Shown piece after piece: positions 17,156 to 27,087 of a stretch of 58,408 nt of DNA; position 1 is the first letter of the stretch; each line of letters begins with the position of its first letter. The translations under genes were made by a program, and so were the position numbers. Source of the stretch: Bacteroidota bacterium (GTDB lineage Bacteria; Bacteroidota; Rhodothermia; Rhodothermales; Bin80); the NCBI GenBank assembly GCA_026708685.1, contig JAPOUL010000021.1, positions 1-58,408 on the forward strand, given 5' to 3'. The notes below the pieces were generated by a model. It searched no databases. It saw nothing but the letters and a program-made list of their open reading frames with translations, and was not told the origin of the DNA.

Positions 17156-20100
17156 ATGCAGTCAATTTTGCATTCTGCAAATAATATTGATAGAAATGTG
17201 CTTGACCTCGTGCGACCTCACTTACTCTCACGAAAGTGCTTGATTGTAACAGGTTTCCACGACTTGCTCTCTTCGCTATCAATCATCATGGATGAACTTG
17301 GGCAAATACTTCGTGATCCTTCTATGTTGCCCCGCCCTCAAATCCGTTTAGTATATGGAATTGATACCGCTAACAAACAGCATTTTCCAAAAGGTCATAC
17401 GATCAAAGAATCTATTATTCGATACTATATGAGTCATCATAGTCTAAAAATAGAGAATACCTCGGATCTGAAGGCAGTTATGGCAATTGAAGCTATCAAA
17501 CGGGGAGAAATAGATATTCATGTTTTTGATAGAAAACTGGCCAAGCAACTACTTGGATGGAGAGGTAGAGGGAAAATGCATGCAAAGGTTATTTCCAGTG
17601 ATCTAGGAGTCGTTCATGGAAGTGCTAATTTTTCACAATCTGGACTCAATTACAATATAGAATGGAATGAGGAGTTGAAATATGATACCGATTGTTCAGA
17701 AATAATCAAGAGGGCAAAATCCTGTGCAGAATTCGCTGAAAATATTTTTAGTGCTAGTGTTGAATGCAAAGAAGAAGTCCTGGAAATTCTTCGCAACTTA
17801 CTACGGACTGTGAACCCAGAAGATGCAGTATCCAGATGTATAGCTGAACAAACCGGGTTCATCTACTGGCAGACCGCTCATTATGATAATCATGGACTTG
17901 CTGGTGTAAAAAACCTGTTTCCGTATCAGTCTGATCTGGTTTATCAAGCCGCTGGTACCATCTATGATCATGGTGTTGCTTTTGTTTGTGCTCCTGCTGG
18001 ATCGGGTAAAACACCTGTTGGAAAATATCTGGCCTACATTCTTTCAGAAACCCATCGAAAGACCGTCTCCGATGGAAGTATGGCCTCAACATACAGAACT
18101 GGATCTCTGATCATTTCTCCTCCAAGAATAAAGAAGCGTTGGAAAAAGAATGATGGAAAATACAAAGTTCTTTCGTACACTGATTTAAGTAAAAAGAAAC
18201 ATGATCAAGGCATGAATTCAATCGCTGTGCATATCGTTGATGAAAGCCACCAAATTGCTCCTGGATTGAAATTTGTATCCAATCGTGCAAGGGTTGTGGA
18301 AGATGCCCCACCAGCATGGACAATTTTTCTGTCGGCAACACAGCTAGGTAATCGCGATGTGGATGGTCTCATTCATTTTCAGGAAAAACGTGCATCTTTA
18401 TTTATGCCCGATACCTTCGTCAATGAAATACGAGGTCTTTTCACAGAAAGTCTCCATTTATTGAACAGTAGTGACGATGGTTTTGATGTGCTTTTAGACC
18501 CATTGATTGATGATAATAGACTGGATCACATACGTGAAAAACTCTGCGAAATCATCTCACCATATGTGGTTCTATGCTCAAGAGATAACATTGGAGAGAG
18601 AACTAAAAACACATCAGGGAAATGTGGATTATACCCTGTAATCAAGAACCATAAGCGACATAAATCCCTTACATTTACCAATCGAGAACGTCAAAAAATC
18701 GATGACTTGGTCAATCAGATTGCCTGCATTAGCGGTGATCGCCCCAAAATTGTACGAAAATTTTCACGCTTTGGAGAGTTAGATTCTCATACATTTAGAG
18801 ATAGTGCACTTCACGCACGTAACCTGATTAGTCTTTTTCGTATAAGCCCGCTGGTTGCCCGTTATGAAATGATCTCAGGCAATCTTGGTAATGCCTTGCG
18901 AAAAATAGAGCATCATAAAAACCAATCTAAACCAACCCCACTTGGTCAACTTGAAATTTTTGACGATGTCCTGCAAGAAGCTGCTCGTACTCCTGAATGT
19001 GATAAACTGACTCAGCTTTTTCAATCAAAGGTGATTGATGGTTTACACCAAAAATGTTTAAACGCACTGTTGCATATTAAAAAATCTCATTCAAAGGTGG
19101 TATTCCTTGCCGAACGAGTATTGCCTTTAATGGTGTATGCAGAATTGCTGGGACAATGTGATCCCGATGACGATGTTTATGTGATTGCAACTAAAAAAGA
19201 TACTTCAAAATCCAGCAACTCAGATGCAATTAAAGCAATTTTAGGAGATATAAAGAAACCAAGTTATACCCGCAAAACCGAAGGTAGGGTTATTGAGAAT
19301 TTATTTTCAGAGGATGGAATAAAACGAACAAGTAAAAGCGTATCTATTTTCATGACGTATCAGATGGCTGAGGGTGTCAACATGCAGACATGTGATACCC
19401 TAGTGTGCATCAGTGTAGCATCAAGCATGATTCATATCATCCAAGGCCTCGGAAGGATTGATCGTATCAATAGCCCCTTTGATAAGATTCACTATTATCT
19501 TGTTGATATTCCTACATCACCTCTAACATCTGATCGAAATGCTACAAAACGATTAGAGATGAATCGATCCATTACCGCCAGAACACAAACTGAATCACAA
19601 ATTTGTGTGAATCCAAGAGATATGACGCAGAACGTTTTTTGTGGGGCATTGGACTACATTCAGTCTTCAAGACAACTTCGAAACAATAATTATTATGATC
19701 TTCTCTCGAAAATCCTTGATCTCTTGGATGCGTCAACATATACCAGAATTAAAGAGATGGTTAGAGATAGATCAGGAATTCAGGGGTTATGGGGAACAGA
19801 ACTCGCATTTCTTCCATCCATGAAGGATACGACTATCTTTCACCTGAAAGGTTCACAAGAGAGCAAGTCATTAGATGTTCTACCGCCGCGTCTCTTAGCG
19901 ATCAATTCTGGAAAAGTTGAACGAAACCAGATTCAATGTGCACAGATCCTACGAGATTCATATAATAAAACAGTCCAACTTGGATTACACAAAAAAGAAA
20001 TTAGCCTTGAAGCTCAAGAAAAGGCACTTGAACAGCTCATATCTCATGTTTCTCAGCTAAGAGAATGGGATCTCAGGCCAGAAAGAATGCTTGCTCCATT

Positions 20101-20455
20101 GGCTACACTAGCACAAGTACTTGGATTGGATCACCCTGACAACGATAACTCACCAGAAAACTTATTTGGCGATCTAAGCTTACAGGCACTTGAACGGTTG
20201 GTCGAAAACTGGACCTTAATACTGGACCCTTATTGGAATAAAATTAAATTAAAGATCAGGAAAAATATCAAATCTGGAAGAGTTTCTCCTTACGCATCTT
20301 GCGAAATGGCTATGCAGCATGCGATGCAAGATTTTGAAAATCGTCCTTGCCTAATATCCAAAATGCGTGAACTATACAACGATCAGTTAGCATCTAACCG
20401 TCAAGATCCATCAAGAATCCATTCCCGTATTGCAGTAATCCTAATTTCATCATAA
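17156..20455 (+). CDS. phospholipase D-like nuclease fused to SF2 helicase (candidate solitary defence protein)
   Basis: This 1099-residue protein begins with a PLD-type domain. The HKD motif appears as MHAKVISSDLG (His142, Lys144) with GSANFSQSGL (Gly155, Ser156, Asn158), giving one catalytic half, so it would have to dimerise. A superfamily 2 helicase follows: YQSD near 257, Walker A APAGSGKT at 279-286, DESH box 362-365, SAT 393-395, and the C-terminal RecA domain with MAEGVNMQTCDTLV and motif VI QGLGRIDR starting at 763. Long inserts separate the motifs. The last 300 or so residues match no domain I recognise. Fused or paired PLD nucleases and SF2 helicases occur in restriction systems such as NgoAVII/CglI and in HKD-helicase proteins with DUF3427. 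No methyltransferase gene is adjacent. The gene stands alone between non-coding gaps, which fits a one-gene defence module or an acquired gene. Function is inferred. Confidence 0.82.
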   Translation: MQSILHSANNIDRNVLDLVRPHLLSRKCLIVTGFHDLLSSLSIIMDELGQILRDPSMLPRPQIRLVYGIDTANKQHFPKGHTIKESIIRYYMSHHSLKIENTSDLKAVMAIEAIKRGEIDIHVFDRKLAKQLLGWRGRGKMHAKVISSDLGVVHGSANFSQSGLNYNIEWNEELKYDTDCSEIIKRAKSCAEFAENIFSASVECKEEVLEILRNLLRTVNPEDAVSRCIAEQTGFIYWQTAHYDNHGLAGVKNLFPYQSDLVYQAAGTIYDHGVAFVCAPAGSGKTPVGKYLAYILSETHRKTVSDGSMASTYRTGSLIISPPRIKKRWKKNDGKYKVLSYTDLSKKKHDQGMNSIAVHIVDESHQIAPGLKFVSNRARVVEDAPPAWTIFLSATQLGNRDVDGLIHFQEKRASLFMPDTFVNEIRGLFTESLHLLNSSDDGFDVLLDPLIDDNRLDHIREKLCEIISPYVVLCSRDNIGERTKNTSGKCGLYPVIKNHKRHKSLTFTNRERQKIDDLVNQIACISGDRPKIVRKFSRFGELDSHTFRDSALHARNLISLFRISPLVARYEMISGNLGNALRKIEHHKNQSKPTPLGQLEIFDDVLQEAARTPECDKLTQLFQSKVIDGLHQKCLNALLHIKKSHSKVVFLAERVLPLMVYAELLGQCDPDDDVYVIATKKDTSKSSNSDAIKAILGDIKKPSYTRKTEGRVIENLFSEDGIKRTSKSVSIFMTYQMAEGVNMQTCDTLVCISVASSMIHIIQGLGRIDRINSPFDKIHYYLVDIPTSPLTSDRNATKRLEMNRSITARTQTESQICVNPRDMTQNVFCGALDYIQSSRQLRNNNYYDLLSKILDLLDASTYTRIKEMVRDRSGIQGLWGTELAFLPSMKDTTIFHLKGSQESKSLDVLPPRLLAINSGKVERNQIQCAQILRDSYNKTVQLGLHKKEISLEAQEKALEQLISHVSQLREWDLRPERMLAPLATLAQVLGLDHPDNDNSPENLFGDLSLQALERLVENWTLILDPYWNKIKLKIRKNIKSGRVSPYASCEMAMQHAMQDFENRPCLISKMRELYNDQLASNRQDPSRIHSRIAVILISS

Positions 20456-20604
20456 CACTGAAATCTATGAGTTGAAAATCATGCTACGTTCTCATCCAAT
20501 CGCTATTGATCAATTGTTTCAATCCTTGGGGGCTCCATTCTACTTAATGGGATGTTTTTAGAGACTGTGAAAATATCTTTGATGAACTTAATGGTTAACA
20601 CAAA

Positions 20605-22944
20605 TCACAAAACATCCTCAGAATCCGTGTCACTCGGGTAGCTGACTCGTACATGATGGATGGCGAGTAGTTGATCCAGAAGAACTTTCTTGATCTTGGA
20701 AATATCCCGGAAAGTCAAACCCGTATTGTCTAATTGGTGATCTGCAATCTTATGGTCAATCAGTGATTCTATCAAATCCTGTAATTTTTCTGAGCTAGCC
20801 TCCTGCATGGTGCGGCTTGCAGCTTCAACTGTGTCAACCAGCATCAGAATCCCTGCTTCCTTAGAGTTTGGCTGAGGTCCAGGATAACGAAAGACATCTT
20901 CTTGAAGCTCCGTTTCTTGGTCTAGACTCTGCTCAAGTGCTTTTTGATAAAAATACTCGGTTCTGGTCGTTCCATGATGGGATTCAATCAAATGAACGAC
21001 ATCAGAAGGCAACCGATACTTGGCGGCCAGTTCAGTTCCTTCCAATACATGACTAATGATGATCTGAGCACTTTCGGAAGGAGATAAATCATCGTGTAGA
21101 TTATGACTACCCATCTGGTTTTCAATAAAATACTCGGGTGATGACAGTTTCCCTACATCATGGTAGAGTGCACCAACTCGAGTTAAAAGTGTGTTCGCCC
21201 CAATTTCATCGGCAACCGATCCCGCAAGACTTGAAACTTGAATGGAGTGGTTACATGTTCCAGGGGCTCGTTTCATCAATTCTCTCAATAAGGGATGATT
21301 TGTATCCGAAAGTTCAAGCAAACGTAAATCAGTTGTTACGTCAAATCCACGTTCCAAAAGCCAGAGAAAAGGATAAGCGGTGACGAGAAGAAATGAGGCT
21401 ATGCCAGAATACAAAAAGAGCTCCTGAAGTTCTACCCAAGCTCCTCCCTCATAAAGCCATATCGTCATGTGAGCAAGAACATATCCACCAAAGGCATAGA
21501 CCGCCGTCAGGAATAACTGCCCTCGGTTACGTAAACCCCGAGCACTTACAATCGCAATTGCCCCTCCAATAATGGTAGCCCATGTATAGGTAAAATCTAA
21601 ATGTAGCAAAAATCCTCCGATCAATCCAATGGTGAGTGTGCTCAGAAGAGCCAGCCGAGAATCAAAAATAACCGTTAACAGTACAGATACAAGGACAACG
21701 GGAACCGCATACATAAATTCTGGGGGAGCAAGTCGAATGACCGCTCCCAAGATGATCACAATGCCTGCATACAGACCTGAAAGAACAATAATGGATCGAA
21801 TGCTACGATAGATTAATGGTCGAGAATTCTTCAGGAAGAGCGTGAAAATACTGATGATGGTCACTGCAAGTAAAAATTGACCAAGCAATTGAAAGATGCC
21901 CAAGGGTTCGGTGATATCACTGCCGATTTCTCGTTGCAGGGAGTCTAATTTCTGTTTGATTTCGGGGGTAATCTGTTCACCGTTGCGGACAATTTCCTCC
22001 CCTTCAGTTACGATTCCGCGAACGGGCAGGACCTGGGCTTCGGCTTCGCGAAATCTTTGAAGGGTTGGTTCAGGCTGGTAAATCACCGATGGTGTAAAGA
22101 CGGATTCAATCAGATGAGCTATCGTTTCCTCTGTGAGCATTACATCTTGCTGAAGAATCGTTTCTTCCAGCCATACCTGAATACGATCGCGGGCATCCAA
22201 TTGAGTGACCGCATCTGAGGAAGACAATCGAGTAAATGTTTGCTCAACCGTATCTCTGACAATAAAAAATGGAGCATAAAGGGAGTCCTGGGGTACATCA
22301 AGAACTCCCTGCAATTGAAGGCGCTGACTCCGACTGGCAATCGCATTCAAGATGCGTTCATAGAGTGGAGGACTTTCTAATTCAAGCACCGCTCCCGTAC
22401 GAATGCCAGGGTTCCTGCGTGCATAATCCCAGCCTAGCCTGCGCCATTCCGAATCAGTCATTCGGATAGATGTCTGAAGTCGTAGATCAATGAACGACAG
22501 GGAATCGGCAATCGTCGTTTGTGAAAGACTCGTAAGGTCGGGATCATTCCCAGCGGCTAGGGAATCCCTGCGTGCCCCAAACAGGTAATCCGTGTAGGCG
22601 GAGAAAGCCTGATCCAGAGAAATTGAGAGAGAATCAATGACATCGCGAGTTTGTAGCCATGCATTGGGAAAAGCATAGAAGATGGGTTCAATGGAGTTTC
22701 TAAGGCGTAGCTTCTCTGCCCGCAATGAGTCCTCTGATTTATAGATTGGAAATTCAAACGGAGCAACAAGGGTTTCCTTATCCCATTGCATTCCCACAGA
22801 ATTCAAGGTTTCTGGGCGATTGCCTTGCTCAAATGCAAGGGTGGTCAGAATTATCAGGAAGATAAATATTCCAGTTTTGATACAAACCAACCTGCGTAGG
22901 AATGGCAGAAATCGACTGTAATCAATATTTAGGAGTCGTCTCAT
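20605..22944 (-). CDS. pgpH: 7TMR-HDED/7TM/HD phosphohydrolase (PgpH-type cyclic-di-AMP phosphodiesterase)
   Basis: Domain order is an N-terminal helix (about 23-40), a large external 7TMR-HDED region (about 45-340), seven transmembrane helices (about 345-540) and a cytoplasmic HD domain (about 560-740). The HD metal-binding signature is seen as APGTCNHSIQVSSLAG, RVGALYHDVGKLSSPEYFIENQ (in pieces), IISHVLEGTELA and ESHHGTTRTEYFY. This architecture hydrolyses cyclic di-AMP in known members. At 779 residues it is complete. It is the third gene of a minus-strand operon behind two sugar or solute transporters, with a 3-bp gap to the symporter stop. Control of transport or osmotic balance through c-di-AMP is an inference. 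Confidence 0.88.
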   Translation of the reverse strand: MRRLLNIDYSRFLPFLRRLVCIKTGIFIFLIILTTLAFEQGNRPETLNSVGMQWDKETLVAPFEFPIYKSEDSLRAEKLRLRNSIEPIFYAFPNAWLQTRDVIDSLSISLDQAFSAYTDYLFGARRDSLAAGNDPDLTSLSQTTIADSLSFIDLRLQTSIRMTDSEWRRLGWDYARRNPGIRTGAVLELESPPLYERILNAIASRSQRLQLQGVLDVPQDSLYAPFFIVRDTVEQTFTRLSSSDAVTQLDARDRIQVWLEETILQQDVMLTEETIAHLIESVFTPSVIYQPEPTLQRFREAEAQVLPVRGIVTEGEEIVRNGEQITPEIKQKLDSLQREIGSDITEPLGIFQLLGQFLLAVTIISIFTLFLKNSRPLIYRSIRSIIVLSGLYAGIVIILGAVIRLAPPEFMYAVPVVLVSVLLTVIFDSRLALLSTLTIGLIGGFLLHLDFTYTWATIIGGAIAIVSARGLRNRGQLFLTAVYAFGGYVLAHMTIWLYEGGAWVELQELFLYSGIASFLLVTAYPFLWLLERGFDVTTDLRLLELSDTNHPLLRELMKRAPGTCNHSIQVSSLAGSVADEIGANTLLTRVGALYHDVGKLSSPEYFIENQMGSHNLHDDLSPSESAQIIISHVLEGTELAAKYRLPSDVVHLIESHHGTTRTEYFYQKALEQSLDQETELQEDVFRYPGPQPNSKEAGILMLVDTVEAASRTMQEASSEKLQDLIESLIDHKIADHQLDNTGLTFRDISKIKKVLLDQLLAIHHVRVSYPSDTDSEDVL

Positions 22945-22947
22945 AAA

Positions 22948-24519
22948 TTAGCGATTGACGAATCTGTGGCGAAGTGAGAATAGAGATCCCAGAAGGACAC
23001 ATAATACACTTCCTATGAGAGTATACCAAGGCCATGCAATCTGTTGCATTCCATACTCCTGAATGACAGAGTCCGTTGGGTTTAAGTTAAACATCCAGCC
23101 ATGATCTGGGCTAAACCATACTCCAAATATGATAAGAACCATCGTCACGATGGTAAGACAAAACGAAATAATTGCATCGGTCTCGCGAGCACGTTTGACT
23201 GCAATTCCAAGCACGAACCCCCCCAGTAGTCCTCCATAGGTGAAGGATGCAATGGCTAATCCTAGTTCAACAACGGGATTTTCAGTGTTTTCGAACAAAC
23301 TGGCAAACACGATAAAAAGTCCAGCCCAGAAAAGCGTCAACCCCCGTGAAAACAGTAATCTTCGCGTGTCATTGATCATGTTCCTAAAATATCTCTCTAC
23401 CAAATCAAGCATGGATGAGGAGGCTAATGAGTTCAGCGACGAAGACAGTGTACTCATGGCAGCTGCTAATATACCAGCAAGAAGTAAGCCCGATAAACCT
23501 GGTGGGAGTCCCTCAATGATATATTTAGGGAAGATCTCATCGCCTCTGCTGAGTCCTAATTCAAGAGGTGTCACCCCACCGTAATGGATCCATAGAAGAA
23601 CACCAATCAAGAGAAAGAGTGCAAACTGAAAAGCGATCAATCCTGCACTTCCTATGAGTGCTTTCTGGCTATCACGGAGCGTTCTGCATGTGAGAAGTCT
23701 TTGGACAATCAGCTGATCGGTGCCGTGAGAAGCCATAGAGAATACCCCGCCCCCGATCAATGCCGTCAATGCTACATACGGTTGAGTGATCCAATCGGTA
23801 AGAGAGCCATCAAAACCAAGGTCAATAAACTTGAATTTATTTTCGAGAGCCGCAATTTGAGCCCAATTTTCAGGTAATCCTTGCATTAATAGTACAACAC
23901 AAAGGAGGCCCCCTACAACGTACAGAATCATTTGAACGACATCAATCCAGATGACGGCCCGAATCCCTCCAACCATGGTGTAGATGGCAGTAATGATTCC
24001 AAGAAGCAGGATGATCTGGAAGTAGGAAATCGGCTCTCCCATCAGTGTCATTCCAGCAGTATCGGCAATCACTTTGATAGGTATGGCCGTCGCAAATAAT
24101 CGTACTCCATCGGCCAAAAGCCGAGTGACCATAAAGGTTAAGGATGCCGTTGAGCGCATCCGATCGCCAAATCGCTCACCTAAATAGGCATAGGCTGTAC
24201 TCATGGCTCCCTTAAAGTAACGCGGCAACAACAGCAGGCTGACACCGATACGGCCGATGAGATATCCTCCAGTAATCTGAAGAAAGATCATCGTTCCACC
24301 ATACGAGACCGCGGGAACTCCGATGATGGTCAATGTGCTGGTTTCCGTTGCAACCACAGAAAAACAGACGGCCCACCATGGTAGATCGCGTCCCCCTAAA
24401 AAATAGTCATCTGTTGAGCGTTGCTTCCCTCCGAGTCGTATTCCAAGGATGGCAACCCCAATCAAATAGACAATGATGACAATGATGTCAATAAGTGAAA
24501 GCATGCGTATTTCAGTCAA
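22948..24519 (-). CDS. sodium:solute symporter (SSS family)
   Basis: The 523-residue protein has about 13 transmembrane helices. The start region DYFLGGRDLPWWAVCFSVVATETS, given here as DYFLGGRDLPWWAVCFS plus VATETS, is the SSS signature around TM2. GGIRAVIWIDVVQMILY and the later LAGILAAAMSTLSSSLNSLAS (in pieces) correspond to the Na2-site helices. Substrates of this branch include sugars, sialic acid and myo-inositol, and I cannot choose between them. The start overlaps the MFS stop by 8 bp. An alternative ATG five codons later would remove the overlap. Confidence 0.93.
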   Translation of the reverse strand: MTEIRMLSLIDIIVIIVYLIGVAILGIRLGGKQRSTDDYFLGGRDLPWWAVCFSVVATETSTLTIIGVPAVSYGGTMIFLQITGGYLIGRIGVSLLLLPRYFKGAMSTAYAYLGERFGDRMRSTASLTFMVTRLLADGVRLFATAIPIKVIADTAGMTLMGEPISYFQIILLLGIITAIYTMVGGIRAVIWIDVVQMILYVVGGLLCVVLLMQGLPENWAQIAALENKFKFIDLGFDGSLTDWITQPYVALTALIGGGVFSMASHGTDQLIVQRLLTCRTLRDSQKALIGSAGLIAFQFALFLLIGVLLWIHYGGVTPLELGLSRGDEIFPKYIIEGLPPGLSGLLLAGILAAAMSTLSSSLNSLASSSMLDLVERYFRNMINDTRRLLFSRGLTLFWAGLFIVFASLFENTENPVVELGLAIASFTYGGLLGGFVLGIAVKRARETDAIISFCLTIVTMVLIIFGVWFSPDHGWMFNLNPTDSVIQEYGMQQIAWPWYTLIGSVLCVLLGSLFSLRHRFVNR

Positions 24520-25870
24520 TACCGAGTTTTTTGTTCATTTCTTCCAGTGGAATTCCCTTGGTTTCTGGCATGACAAAGATGACCCACAGAAGTTGCCCGA
24601 TCATACAAACAGCATAAAATGCAAAGATATTGGCACCCGATACTTCGGCAATCATTGGGAAGGTAAGGGATATGACTGCTGCCATGATCCAGTGAACAAA
24701 ACTCCCAAGGCTTTGCCCTCGTGCCCGAATACTGTTGGGAAAAATTTCGCCGATGAACACCCAGATCACTGCACCCTGTCCAAACGCATGAGAACCAATA
24801 AATACGATCAGACTGGCCAAGACTACTGGTCCGGTGGTATCGGTATAGAAAGCAATGGCGGTTGCTGATAGACTCACGATATAGCCTATGGAGCCTACAA
24901 GCATCAATTTCTTGCGTCCTAGTTTATCAATAACCGTAAGGGCCGCAGCTGTCATGAGGAGATTTACCCCACCAATGATAACCGATTGCAGAAGTGCTGA
25001 GGTACCTGATGCACCTGCCATTTCAAAGATTCTACGCGTATAGTAGATCAGTGCATTGATTCCAGAGAGTTGGTTGAATGCCGCGATAGCAATGGCAAGT
25101 AGAATGGGCGTGAGATATTTGCGTTGAAAGAACTTTTCAGCAAGGTGTTCACGCGCTTGTTCTAGAGAATGACGTATTGCATTGAATTCTTTGGTCACAT
25201 CAAAACTGCCACCTCCAATCTCTTTTAAGACGATTTCTGCTTCCTGATCGCGTCCTTGTGCAATCAGCCATCGGGGGCTTCGTGGATTGGTAAATAGCAG
25301 TAAGGTAAAGGCAAGTGCAGGAACGGCTTCTACTCCAAACATCCATCGCCATTCCAAACTACCCAAATCAAATGACGCAATGATGTAATTGGAGAGATAG
25401 GCAACCAGGATGCCAAGTACGATGTTGAGTTGAACCATGGCGACGAGTCGCCCCCGCATTTTGGCGGGTGCAATTTCAGCAACATACATTGGGGCCACGA
25501 CGGATGCTCCACCTACCCCAAGCCCCCCAATCAAACGAAAGAAAGTAAAGGATTCTGCATTCCACGCAAAAGCACTACCGATCGCGGATACCAGATAAAG
25601 GATCCCCATAAGCATGAGCATGGGACGTCGTCCATACCGATCAGCTGGTTTTGCAAATGCGAGGGATCCAATGATGGTTCCGAGCAAGGCACTTGACACA
25701 AGTGTGCCATGCCAGAATGCAGGTGATCCAAAGAGAGTACTCAGGTATTCATACGTGGGGTTGTATAAATTTCTGAGTGCACCCTCGGCCCCTGAAATCA
25801 CGGCGGTATCAAATCCAAAGAGCAGGCCGCCAAGGGCTGCAACAACAGATGCCCAGATCACACGAGTCAT
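24512..25870 (-). CDS. MFS sugar porter (sugar:H+ symporter family)
   Basis: Twelve helices in 452 residues. Sugar-porter signatures are GFDTAVISGAEGAL, ADRYGRRPMLM after TM2, the mid-loop NPRSPRWLIAQGRDQEAE, LSGINALIYYTRRIFEMAG, the second-half DKLGRKKLM, and the terminal PETKGIPLEEM. It resembles XylE/AraE/GalP-type porters. It is the first gene of the transporter-PgpH operon. Confidence 0.94.
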   Translation of the reverse strand: MTRVIWASVVAALGGLLFGFDTAVISGAEGALRNLYNPTYEYLSTLFGSPAFWHGTLVSSALLGTIIGSLAFAKPADRYGRRPMLMLMGILYLVSAIGSAFAWNAESFTFFRLIGGLGVGGASVVAPMYVAEIAPAKMRGRLVAMVQLNIVLGILVAYLSNYIIASFDLGSLEWRWMFGVEAVPALAFTLLLFTNPRSPRWLIAQGRDQEAEIVLKEIGGGSFDVTKEFNAIRHSLEQAREHLAEKFFQRKYLTPILLAIAIAAFNQLSGINALIYYTRRIFEMAGASGTSALLQSVIIGGVNLLMTAAALTVIDKLGRKKLMLVGSIGYIVSLSATAIAFYTDTTGPVVLASLIVFIGSHAFGQGAVIWVFIGEIFPNSIRARGQSLGSFVHWIMAAVISLTFPMIAEVSGANIFAFYAVCMIGQLLWVIFVMPETKGIPLEEMNKKLGID

Positions 25871-26459
25871 AGTAGTAAGATGTTAGTGGTCTACATAATC
25901 TACAATTTAAGCATAAATGAATTGCAACAGTCAAGATCATCATCTTTTGAACAAGAAGAATCAGATGAAAAGCCAACCATGCTACCAAACCTATCTTGAT
26001 CGAAAACGGTATCTTTTCATAAAATCATATGATTAAAAAACTTCACAATAATGAACATATGTCTATGGCTGTCGCTCCAAAAAATGATAGAATGATCTGC
26101 TGAACCACTTTTACCGAGTCTACCTCTTTTTATTCCAATCTTCTCATCATCAAATTCTAACCTTTCATCAGTGGAATGTGCTGTAATTATATATGTAAAT
26201 ACAATGTTTTTCAGAAATTTTACGACTTTATCCCCTCAATACATATGTATGCATTTAGTATTTTTGTGGAAATATATGTTTGCAGAGAATTGATGACCTA
26301 ATATGTAAACGGTCATTCTCTATCAGGATTGATGATGATTGTGAAACCATTTATCTCCAATGATGTTAAAAAATCAGTAATTCGGTCTACTTTCCCCTAC
26401 TAATAATTTGAATCATTGAAATGTATCGAACGATGATTTGATTCATATTTTCCAAATTG
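25871..26459. other. 589-bp AT-rich gap between divergent transcription units
   Basis: Probably holds the promoter of the minus-strand transporter operon and of the lipoprotein gene. I see only a 12-bp palindrome atacatatgtat (26239-26250) and no gene or clear promoter consensus. Confidence 0.4.
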
Positions 26460-26918
26460 ATGCGCCACTTTCTACCTCCCTTTTTTGTTGCTGTACTGCT
26501 TCTTTGGGGATGTATCACGACTCCGCTGGGCGTAACCGTTACCTCAAGAGCACCTAAAGACTCAAGTGGGTCACAGCCATTTTCGGTCAAGCGAGCTTGG
26601 TTATTTGTTGATGGCTCTCAGCAGGGATCAACACCAGCTACCGTTAGGATACGACGTGATTATGAAATTTCTAATGTTTCACTCCATGTAGGCAAAAATT
26701 TTGATGAAGTGCGTCGCTATGAACTAGAGCGAAGTGTGACATCAAATCGCATTATGATGGATTATACCTTTCAGGGTACATATGACGGAGAGTTCCTTAC
26801 CTTCACCTCTGCTGAACTAACCCGTGATCAAAAAGGACGCTATATTGTTCCTTTCTTCAGAGAAACCGTTCAGATAATTGATCACGAATACGACCTTGTC
26901 CTAATCGTATCAGAGTAA
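26460..26918 (+). CDS. small lipoprotein of unknown function
   Basis: Starting at the ATG (a TTG lies one codon earlier), the protein has a hydrophobic signal FLPPFFVAVLLLWGC whose final Cys18 in LLWGC fits a lipobox. The mature part of about 135 residues is beta-rich (RAWLFVDGSQQGSTPATVRI, ending YDLVLIVSE). The DGSQQGSTPATVRI segment recalls PEGA-like repeats, but a single unit is not enough for a firm call. It lies upstream of the polysaccharide genes, separated by 169 bp, and might be unrelated to them. Confidence 0.7.
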   Translation: MRHFLPPFFVAVLLLWGCITTPLGVTVTSRAPKDSSGSQPFSVKRAWLFVDGSQQGSTPATVRIRRDYEISNVSLHVGKNFDEVRRYELERSVTSNRIMMDYTFQGTYDGEFLTFTSAELTRDQKGRYIVPFFRETVQIIDHEYDLVLIVSE

Positions 26919-27087
26919 GTGATTGACAACTCTTAGACCTGTTCTCGCGCCATATCACCGTATCAAGGTCAGTATTGATCCTTTTGGATTATACATCCCA
27001 CCAATCGCTTCCTGCATCCCATGCAGAGAATGGAGATGAGAAAACAATATTCTTCGTAGAGTTGAATTGTTGGATGACGATGAATCA

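Noticed and set aside
24473..24868. Plus-strand open frame of 131 codons
   Set aside because: It lies antisense to the 3' end of the MFS sugar porter and has an improbable composition rich in Cys, His and Asn.
26239..26250. 12-bp palindrome atacatatgtat as an operator
   Set aside because: Such short A/T palindromes are expected by chance in this AT-rich gap.
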